Of a stretch of DNA of 10,099 nucleotides, positions 5,467-10,099 are shown in pieces. This DNA is from Methanomicrobiales archaeon (lineage in GTDB: Archaea; Halobacteriota; Methanomicrobia; Methanomicrobiales; Methanospirillaceae): assembly GCA_012798365.1 (NCBI GenBank), contig JAAZNH010000001.1, positions 1-10,099 of the forward strand, written 5' to 3'. Position numbers and translations under genes: made by a program. Within the stretch, counting starts at the first letter, position 1; each line of letters opens with the position of its first letter. Below the pieces are notes generated by a model that made no database searches, was not told where the DNA came from, and was given only the letters and a program-made list of their open reading frames with translations.

Positions 5467-6225
5467 GTGGCAGACAAGATTACCGTAGGATACACCCACC
5501 TGAGTGGGTGCACTGGTTGTACTGTAGCATTAGCAGACAACTATGGTGGATTATTAACACTCCTCGACAAGTACGTCGACCTGAAGTATATACCGACACT
5601 TGCAGACGCAAGGCATATCCAGAAGGTAGACGTCTCTTTCGTTGAGGGTTCAGTTTGTATCAACGACAAACTCGCAGTAGAAGAGATCAAGGAAACCCGT
5701 GAGAAGTCAGCAATCGTGGTCGCCCTCGGCGGCTGCGCATGCTACGGCAACATCACCCGGTTTACCCGTGGCGGCCAGCAGAACCAGCCCCAGCATGAGT
5801 CATACCTGCCGATCGGCGACCTGATCAAGGTTGATGTGTTCATCCCCGGATGCGCACCGACCCCGGAACTGATCAGGAACGTCGCGGTCATGGCATACCT
5901 GCTCCTCAAGGGCACCAAGGAACAGAAGGACCTCGCAACCGCGTTCCTGACACCGCTGATGAAACTCACCGCAAAGAACGAAGCATGCGGCTGCGACCTT
6001 ATTGTTGATGTCATCAACCAGGGTCTCTGCATGGGATGCGGCAGCTGTGCAGCGTCCTGCCCGGTCCGTGCAATCACCATGGAATATGGCAAGCCCAATG
6101 TTGAGCGCGACCTCTGTATCAAGTGCGGCGCCTGCTCTGCGCAGTGCCCGAGAGGGTTCTTCAACACTGATGTCATCAGCCAGTACGAGGCGATCAACGA
6201 GGCCATAATGGCGGCACTCCAGTGA
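5467..6225 (+). CDS. frhG: Coenzyme F420-reducing hydrogenase, gamma (iron-sulfur) subunit
   Basis: FrhG is the small subunit that wires the NiFe site of FrhA to the flavin of FrhB through three [4Fe-4S] clusters. From the GTG at 5467 it has 252 residues. The proximal cluster region includes SGCTGC (C15, C18), ALGGCACYGNITR and PGCAPTPELIRNVA. Two ferredoxin motifs follow near the C-terminus: CMGCGSCAASCP (188-199) and CIKCGACSAQCP (217-228). The start MADKITVGY is where family members begin and is preceded by an excellent ribosome site, so it is preferred over the ATG at 5338. Codon use changes within the gene: the first 75 or so codons include TTA, ATA, AGG and many GTA, while after about 5690 nearly all codons are C- or G-ending. 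It lies 43 bases after frhD and 11 bases before frhB. Confidence 0.96.
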   Translation: MADKITVGYTHLSGCTGCTVALADNYGGLLTLLDKYVDLKYIPTLADARHIQKVDVSFVEGSVCINDKLAVEEIKETREKSAIVVALGGCACYGNITRFTRGGQQNQPQHESYLPIGDLIKVDVFIPGCAPTPELIRNVAVMAYLLLKGTKEQKDLATAFLTPLMKLTAKNEACGCDLIVDVINQGLCMGCGSCAASCPVRAITMEYGKPNVERDLCIKCGACSAQCPRGFFNTDVISQYEAINEAIMAALQ

Positions 6226-6236
6226 AGGTGATTAAC

Positions 6237-7163
6237 ATGGGAGCAGAACTCGGAAATTACAAATCATGCGTCTCAGCCCGGAGCACCGACAAGGAGCTTC
6301 TCAAGAACGCCCAGGACGGCGGTATCGTCACCCAGCTGTTTGCATTTGCCCTCGAAGAGGGAATCATTGACGGCGCAATCGTTGCAGCGAACAAGGAGTT
6401 CTATGCAAAGTACCCGTCCAAGTGCATCCAGGACAGCTCGAACCTTGACATGATCGAGCCCTGGAGACCCATCCCGGCGATCGTTAACACAAAGGCTGAG
6501 CTCCTCGCAGCAGCAGGAACCAAGTACAACATCAGCCCGAACGTTGCCCTCCTCAAGGAAGCAACCCGCAGCTTCGGTCTTGACAAGATCGGTATCGTCG
6601 GCACCCCGTGCCAGATGCAGGCTGTCAGGAAAGCACAGCTGTACCCGGTCGGCCTGCGCAACGTTGGCGCAAGCATCTCTCTTGCAGTCGGCATCTTCTG
6701 CATGGAGAACTTCCCCTACCAGTCAATCCTCCAGCTCGTTGAAGACCATGCAGCAATGAAGCTCGAGTCCGTCAAGAAGATGGAGATCGGCAAGGGCAAG
6801 TTCTGGGTCTACGGCAAGCGCGGACAGGTCGTCCAGCTGCCGCTCAAGATCACCCACAAGTACGAGCAGCCCGGCTGCCACGTCTGCCTTGACTATGTTG
6901 CAAACCTCGGTGACATCTCCACCGGCTCCGTTGGCAGCCCTGACGGCTGGTCAACAGTCTTTGTCCGCTCCAAGATCGGGGACTCGGTCTGGGGCAAGGC
7001 AATGGCAGCAGGGTGCTTCGAGACCCAGCCCATCGAGAAGGTCAAGCCCGGTCTTGAACTCGTGACCAAGCTCGCAAACGAGAAGATCACGAAGAACAAG
7101 AAGACCCTTGAGGGCCGTGCAACCTTCGGTGTTGGCAAGGCTCTCCGCAACCCATACATCTAA
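6237..7163 (+). CDS. frhB: Coenzyme F420-reducing hydrogenase, beta (FAD/F420-binding) subunit
   Basis: FrhB binds FAD, one [4Fe-4S] cluster and the substrate F420, and passes hydride to F420. It belongs to the FrhB/FdhB flavoprotein family. The 308-residue protein has AQDGGIVTQLFAFALEEG (25-42), the conserved EATRSFGLDKIGIVGTPCQMQAVRKAQLYP (C125), GIFCMENF (C155) and PGCHVCLDYVANLGDISTGSVGSPDGWST (C214, C217), ending in ALRNPYI. The frame is open from the GTG at 6222, but the ATG at 6237 follows an AAGGTGAT ribosome site (about 6225-6232) at good spacing and gives a normal N-terminus. Relative to my memory of Methanosarcina FrhB, residues of about 52-75 (including C63) look like an insertion. 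It is the last gene of the operon and is followed directly by a poly-T terminator. Codons are strongly C-ending, as in frhA. Confidence 0.98.
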   Translation: MGAELGNYKSCVSARSTDKELLKNAQDGGIVTQLFAFALEEGIIDGAIVAANKEFYAKYPSKCIQDSSNLDMIEPWRPIPAIVNTKAELLAAAGTKYNISPNVALLKEATRSFGLDKIGIVGTPCQMQAVRKAQLYPVGLRNVGASISLAVGIFCMENFPYQSILQLVEDHAAMKLESVKKMEIGKGKFWVYGKRGQVVQLPLKITHKYEQPGCHVCLDYVANLGDISTGSVGSPDGWSTVFVRSKIGDSVWGKAMAAGCFETQPIEKVKPGLELVTKLANEKITKNKKTLEGRATFGVGKALRNPYI

Positions 7164-7207
7164 TTTTTTTTCTTTTTCTGCACAATTTCGGGTAAACCCG
7201 CATTTTT
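7164..7207 (+). terminator. Transcription terminator of the frh operon
   Basis: Immediately after the frhB TAA come eight T, then C and five T (about 7165-7178). A small inverted repeat, CGGGTAAACCCG (7189-7200), followed by CATTTTTC gives a second, hairpin-plus-T signal. The double arrangement suits a strongly expressed operon that meets a convergent gene at 7314. Confidence 0.75.
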
Positions 7208-7313
7208 CATTTCCCGTAGCCGGGGAAAACCCATCATCCCTGAAAAACTGAGTCTGGTCACCGTGTCACGGGTAATACCAGGAAAAAACATGGCGGTGCG
7301 GATACCGGAATAG
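7208..7313. other. Convergent intergenic region after frhB
   Basis: No gene is supported. It contains a 5-base inverted repeat, CCGTG (7261-7265) and CACGG (7267-7271), and an A-run near 7282-7288 that reads as a T-run for the minus-strand gene ending at 7314 and may help terminate it. Confidence 0.4.
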
Positions 7314-8144
7314 TTACATTGACAGGATAGCTGTGCGTTTTGCCTCAACCTGCATTGCAAAGCGGTACTGGCTGATGGTGGACCGGAATTCACGGGTAAG
7401 GAGCCTGACATTCCCATTCACGCTTTTTAACGCCGCTACGGAATTGCTGTTCATGGCATTCTGGAGATCCGCTTTGCAGGAGTCGATCTGATCTGAAATA
7501 TTCTGTGCCCGGGAAATATCAACTCCCTGCGCATTCAATACGTGGAGCAACACCGCCCGCTCCCGCGACTCCCGTTTGAATACAACCAGGCGGGCGGTGT
7601 CCTGGGCAAGCCAGAGGGAATCATTCAGGTCAGTAATTGAGGAATCCGCAGTCCTGACAGATTCTGCGATCACGTCCCGCATGGCGCTGCTGCTGCCATT
7701 GAACATCACGAGCTGGGCTTTGGTCTCGTCCGAGAAAAGCCGGGACTGCCGCTGCAGCTCAGCCCGGGCTTCCGTGATATCATCTGCGGTATGCATCAGG
7801 GGAATGGAAGCTGCAACGGCGAGGTAATCAGCCTGGATCTCCCGCAGGTTCTCTGAGCCGGAACCATTGCTGATGACATCGATGTAGGATATGACCCCCT
7901 CCATCCGTGCATCCTGCGTCTGGCCGACATATGCCACATGCGTCTTGATCGGGCCAATCAGTTCCGGATTATCCTGCGCCGGGAGGTCTTTACTTGTGGG
8001 GATGGGGGTAATTTCATCCGTTACCCGCGCATGCGCCGGCGAGATTACGAGGGCGGCAAGAAAAATACCCAGGATGGCAAGCGCGACAGCAGAGTGCAGG
8101 GCCCGGGACCCCGGACACGGATCAATCCATGCGATACCGTACAC
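7314..8144 (-). CDS. Secreted helical protein of unknown function
   Basis: I do not recognise this 276-residue protein. Its N-terminus has a basic/polar lead (residues 1-16), a hydrophobic core (about 17-34, AVALAILGIFLAALVIS) and an AHA-R junction at 37-40, which reads as a Sec signal peptide or, if uncleaved, a single anchor. The rest is hydrophilic and mostly helix-like, with stretches such as ITEARAELQRQSRLFSDETKAQ and the C-terminal NSVAALKSVNGNVRLLTREFRSTISQYRFAMQVEAKR, suggesting an extracellular helical bundle. It has no later membrane segment, one Cys in the mature part and no catalytic motif that I can see. The start is a GTG at 8144; a TATA-like AATATTAT (8170-8177) centred about 30 bases upstream and the lack of a clear ribosome site suggest a leaderless or nearly leaderless transcript. 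It converges on frhB and has no functional link to it. It could be a surface protein peculiar to this methanogen group. Confidence 0.72.
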   Translation of the reverse strand: MYGIAWIDPCPGSRALHSAVALAILGIFLAALVISPAHARVTDEITPIPTSKDLPAQDNPELIGPIKTHVAYVGQTQDARMEGVISYIDVISNGSGSENLREIQADYLAVAASIPLMHTADDITEARAELQRQSRLFSDETKAQLVMFNGSSSAMRDVIAESVRTADSSITDLNDSLWLAQDTARLVVFKRESRERAVLLHVLNAQGVDISRAQNISDQIDSCKADLQNAMNSNSVAALKSVNGNVRLLTREFRSTISQYRFAMQVEAKRTAILSM

Positions 8145-8168
8145 GGTACCAGCGTAAGGGCGTCACCC

Positions 8169-8178
8169 AATAATATTG
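8169..8178 (-). promoter_or_regulatory. TATA-like box for the secreted protein gene
   Basis: CAATATTATT read on the minus strand is centred about 30 bases upstream of the GTG at 8144. That places transcription start within a few bases of the start codon, so a leaderless message is likely. Confidence 0.45.
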
Positions 8179-8254
8179 CAAGGATGTCTAAAGTTATTCG
8201 TATAACCGCGAAGTTCAATCAATGGCTGCCGGATAATGCCGGTGTTTTTTCGAT

Positions 8255-8268
8255 CCGGGTACTCCCGG
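8255..8268. repeat. Short hairpin in divergent intergenic region
   Basis: CCGGG and CCCGG arms with a TACT loop form a perfect 5-base-pair stem between the divergent secreted-protein and methyltransferase genes. It follows a run of six T (8245-8250) on the plus strand. Its role is unknown. Confidence 0.4.
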
Positions 8269-8332
8269 TGAATAATAACAGAGCAAAACACTCTTTGCAC
8301 AAGCGAATAAAAACGTACATGAGGATACCGGC

Positions 8333-9106
8333 GTGGATCAGGATATCTATTACCAGTCTGAAAAGGCCACCATACTCAACAGCGATATTTTTTCTGTACG
8401 ATCCATTGCCCCCCGCAGTGTGGATCTCGTTGTGACATCCCCGCCATATAATGTGGATATCCAGTATAATTCCCACAACGATCAGGGAACCTACGAGGAT
8501 TACCTTACGTTCTCGCGGGACTGGATGAAACGCTGTTACCGGTGGATCCGCAATGACGGCCGGTTCTGCCTTAACATCCCCCTTGACAAGAACAAAGGCG
8601 GCCAGCAGAGTGTTGGTGCGGATCTTACCACGATAGCCAAGAAGGTTGGGTTTTCCTACCACTCAACGATCATCTGGAACGAAGGCAATATCTCGCGCAG
8701 GACGGCGTGGGGATCCTGGATGAACGCGTCCGCACCGTATGTAATCGCCCCGGTGGAACTGATCATTGTCCTCTACAAAGACTCGTGGAAAAAGACGAGC
8801 GGATCAAAAATCTCCGATATCAGCCGTGACGAGTTCATGAACTGGACCAACGGCCTGTGGACTTTTGGGGGCGAGAAGAAATCAAGGATCGGGCACCCGG
8901 CCCCGTTTCCGGTTGAACTTCCCCTGCGGTGCATGAAACTGTTCTCCTTTGTCGGGGATACCGTGCTTGACCCCTTCATGGGAAGCGGAAGCACGCTGGT
9001 TGCGGCATCACAATGCAACCGGAACGGTCTTGGGATTGAGATTGACAAGGAATACTGTGCAATTGCCCGTGACCGGATCATGAAAGAGGGACCGACCGGC
9101 CAGTGA
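8333..9106 (+). CDS. DNA amino-methyltransferase (N4-cytosine or N6-adenine), beta-class, TSPPYN type
   Basis: This S-adenosylmethionine-dependent enzyme would methylate an exocyclic amino group of DNA. In 257 residues it has the catalytic motif IV, TSPPYN (35-40), first, a target-recognition stretch in the middle, and the AdoMet-binding motif I, DPFMGSGST (213-221), near the end; this order defines the beta class. HPAPFPVELPLRCMKLFS (188-205) and GLGIEIDKEYCAIARDR (232-248) are the usual flanking motifs. SPPY is common in m4C enzymes but also occurs in m6A enzymes, so base and target site are not decided. The start is a GTG with GAGGAT (8321-8326) six bases upstream; the ATG at 8319 is out of frame. 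No restriction endonuclease of familiar type is beside it; the next gene is an exonuclease-like protein 21 bases downstream. It may be an orphan methyltransferase or part of a modification-based system. Confidence 0.92.
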   Translation: MDQDIYYQSEKATILNSDIFSVRSIAPRSVDLVVTSPPYNVDIQYNSHNDQGTYEDYLTFSRDWMKRCYRWIRNDGRFCLNIPLDKNKGGQQSVGADLTTIAKKVGFSYHSTIIWNEGNISRRTAWGSWMNASAPYVIAPVELIIVLYKDSWKKTSGSKISDISRDEFMNWTNGLWTFGGEKKSRIGHPAPFPVELPLRCMKLFSFVGDTVLDPFMGSGSTLVAASQCNRNGLGIEIDKEYCAIARDRIMKEGPTGQ

Positions 9107-9127
9107 CCCGGACCGTTCCGGGGTTTT

Positions 9128-9898
9128 ATGATTATGACATCACCGCTGACCGCATACATTGACATGGAGTTTGCCGGCATCCGCGGGACCCGGCAGGGAA
9201 TGCAGATCCCCATCGAGATTGGTGTCCTCCTGCATGATCCGGTCGCGGATACCCTCTCTTTTGCCGGCAAGGCATTCAGCCACGATATCGAAGTTGAACT
9301 CTGGAGAAATGTCACTGACGACCTGGGAAAACGGGTGGATGGCCACCGGCGGGTGTTTAACCTGCAGGACCCGGGCAAGACACTTCCGGACGACCGGAAA
9401 TTCCGTCTGGATGCCCCGGGCACACGCAAGGCACGGGCGGCAATAACCGCAGTCCATGACGATATCCGGCGGTTCATGCAGGCGCTCAACCACAAAAACA
9501 TCGGCACACTCGCCTTCTTTGCCAAAAAGCGGGAGGTGGAAACATTCCAGAGGGCCCGGGTGAACATCGGCGGGTTTACGATCCGTGATATCCAGAGCGA
9601 GATCCGGCACGAGTATACCCTCAAAGAGGATGTGTCACTTGACCGGATGTGCCTGGTTATTGGATTTTCCCTCAGGTCAGATGCGATTACATCCAGCCAT
9701 TTCCGGTACCCGATCCCGGAAAAATTCCGTTACATCATCAAACCACATAAGGCCATTGGCGATGCTGCGAGAATGCTGCTCGTTTCCCAGGAGTTCCGGC
9801 AGCATCCGGAGGTATTTGAACGGGAAGTCAGGGAGCATCTCCGGCACTATGAAGCGCGGAAAACTCCCCCGGAACCGGCAGAATCCGCCCGGGAATGA
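9128..9898 (+). CDS. DEDDh (DnaQ/RNase T fold) 3'-5' exonuclease-like protein, divergent
   Basis: A 256-residue protein with the outline of a DEDDh exonuclease, which would remove nucleotides from 3' ends of DNA or RNA using two metal ions. Motif I is AYIDMEFAG (D12, E14), followed by the typical IPIEIGVLL strand. Motif III is HKAIGDAAR, matching HxAxxD (H207, D212). Between them IRDIQSEI and SLDRMCLVIGF match the usual spacing elements. Motif II is not clean: where an Asp is expected, the sequence reads FFAKKREVETF (130-140), with E136 the nearest acid. A region rich in charged residues (about 60-105) between motifs I and II is longer than in compact members. The ATG at 9128 is used; another ATG two codons later is equally possible, and the ribosome site is weak. 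The 21-base gap suggests cotranscription with the methyltransferase. The fold is inferred from motifs only; the activity is uncertain because of motif II. Confidence 0.68.
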   Translation: MIMTSPLTAYIDMEFAGIRGTRQGMQIPIEIGVLLHDPVADTLSFAGKAFSHDIEVELWRNVTDDLGKRVDGHRRVFNLQDPGKTLPDDRKFRLDAPGTRKARAAITAVHDDIRRFMQALNHKNIGTLAFFAKKREVETFQRARVNIGGFTIRDIQSEIRHEYTLKEDVSLDRMCLVIGFSLRSDAITSSHFRYPIPEKFRYIIKPHKAIGDAARMLLVSQEFRQHPEVFEREVREHLRHYEARKTPPEPAESARE

Positions 9899-9925
9899 CG
9901 CGTTTTTCACCGTTTTGACCAGAAA

Positions 9926-9935
9926 CTATGTAAAT
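9926..9935 (+). promoter_or_regulatory. TATA-like box for the HicB-like gene
   Basis: CTATGTAAAT is centred about 27 bases before the ATG at 9958, which predicts a leaderless transcript. No ribosome site is seen before this ATG, in agreement. Confidence 0.45.
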
Positions 9936-9957
9936 CGCCGCATCTTTTGGTACAAGT

Positions 9958-10099
9958 ATGCACTACACCATCATAACCGAGGCTCATGAGCGGGGCGGGT
10001 ATACCGCACGCTGTATTGAAGTCCCGGGTGCTCGTGGTCATGGCAGCTCCCAGAATGAGGCTGTTGCCAGGATCAAAGAAGAGATCGAGCAGGTGCGCA
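9958..10099 (+). CDS. HicB-like antitoxin family protein (partial, 3' end outside window)
   Basis: The first 47 residues resemble the N-terminal half of the HicB family, whose members fold like a degraded RNase H domain and usually neutralise a HicA mRNA interferase. The match lies in the spaced pattern MHYTIITEAHERGGYTARCIE, then VPGARGHGSSQNEAVARIKEEIEQV, which corresponds to the family outline of Tyr-rich first strand, Gly-Gly-Tyr turn, Pro-Gly, a Gly turn and a helix containing E-A. The ATG at 9958 is the natural start, with a TATA-like box 27 bases upstream. No HicA gene lies upstream in the window, where it would often be; it could lie downstream, or this could be a solitary HicB-like protein, which is common in archaea. 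The C-terminal DNA-binding part, if any, is beyond the window. Confidence 0.8.
   Translation, partial: MHYTIITEAHERGGYTARCIEVPGARGHGSSQNEAVARIKEEIEQVR

Noticed and set aside
7938..8435. A plus-strand frame spanning the intergenic region before the methyltransferase
   Set aside because: It overlaps the signal-peptide region of the minus-strand gene and the methyltransferase start; its translation has no fold-like pattern.
8773..9624. A 283-codon minus-strand frame across the methyltransferase and exonuclease genes
   Set aside because: It is rich in Ser, Arg and Pro without domain features and runs antisense to two genes with clear motifs.
1..10099. tRNA, rRNA, CRISPR array or insertion sequence
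   Set aside because: I saw no tRNA-like cloverleaf, no regularly spaced repeats, no transposase motif and no terminal inverted repeats with target duplications. A covariance-model scan was not possible.

Overview
The window looks like a chromosomal piece of a hydrogenotrophic methanogen, most likely order Methanomicrobiales and Methanoregula-like. The evidence is a complete F420-reducing hydrogenase operon (frhADGB), the archaeal GTP cyclohydrolase MptA, archaeal translation initiation factor aIF2-beta, TATA-type promoters, T-run terminators and fairly GC-rich coding sequence. The genus is inferred from protein resemblance by memory; no search was run.

Left part (1-2104), all on the minus strand: the 5' part of the aIF2-beta gene (cut by the window edge), a small flavodoxin, and ketol-acid reductoisomerase ilvC with an unusual lysine-rich C-terminal tail. 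T-runs between these genes suggest largely separate transcripts. ilvC diverges from mptA (plus strand) across a short AT-rich region with back-to-back TATA-like boxes. The mptA frame has no ATG, GTG or TTG where the protein must begin, so its start needs explaining.

Centre (3194-7210): a 306-base AT-rich intergenic region, dense with palindromes and repeats in its last 120 bases, leads into frhA-frhD-frhG-frhB. FrhA is the NiFe catalytic subunit, FrhD its maturation protease, FrhG the iron-sulfur subunit and FrhB the flavin/F420-binding subunit. Together they oxidise H2 and reduce F420, which supplies electrons to methanogenesis. frhA starts with TTG. frhG has two credible starts: an internal GTG with a near-perfect ribosome site, or an upstream ATG that adds a 43-residue helix-plus-linker extension overlapping the end of frhD. 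A poly-T terminator follows frhB.

Right part (7314-10099): a secreted helical protein of unknown function (minus strand), then on the plus strand a beta-class amino-methyltransferase with a TSPPYN motif, a closely spaced divergent DEDDh exonuclease-like protein, and the start of a HicB-like antitoxin gene cut by the window edge. This end has the character of an accessory region. The methyltransferase-exonuclease pair is the best candidate here for something not well described, but the evidence for a joint function is only adjacency.
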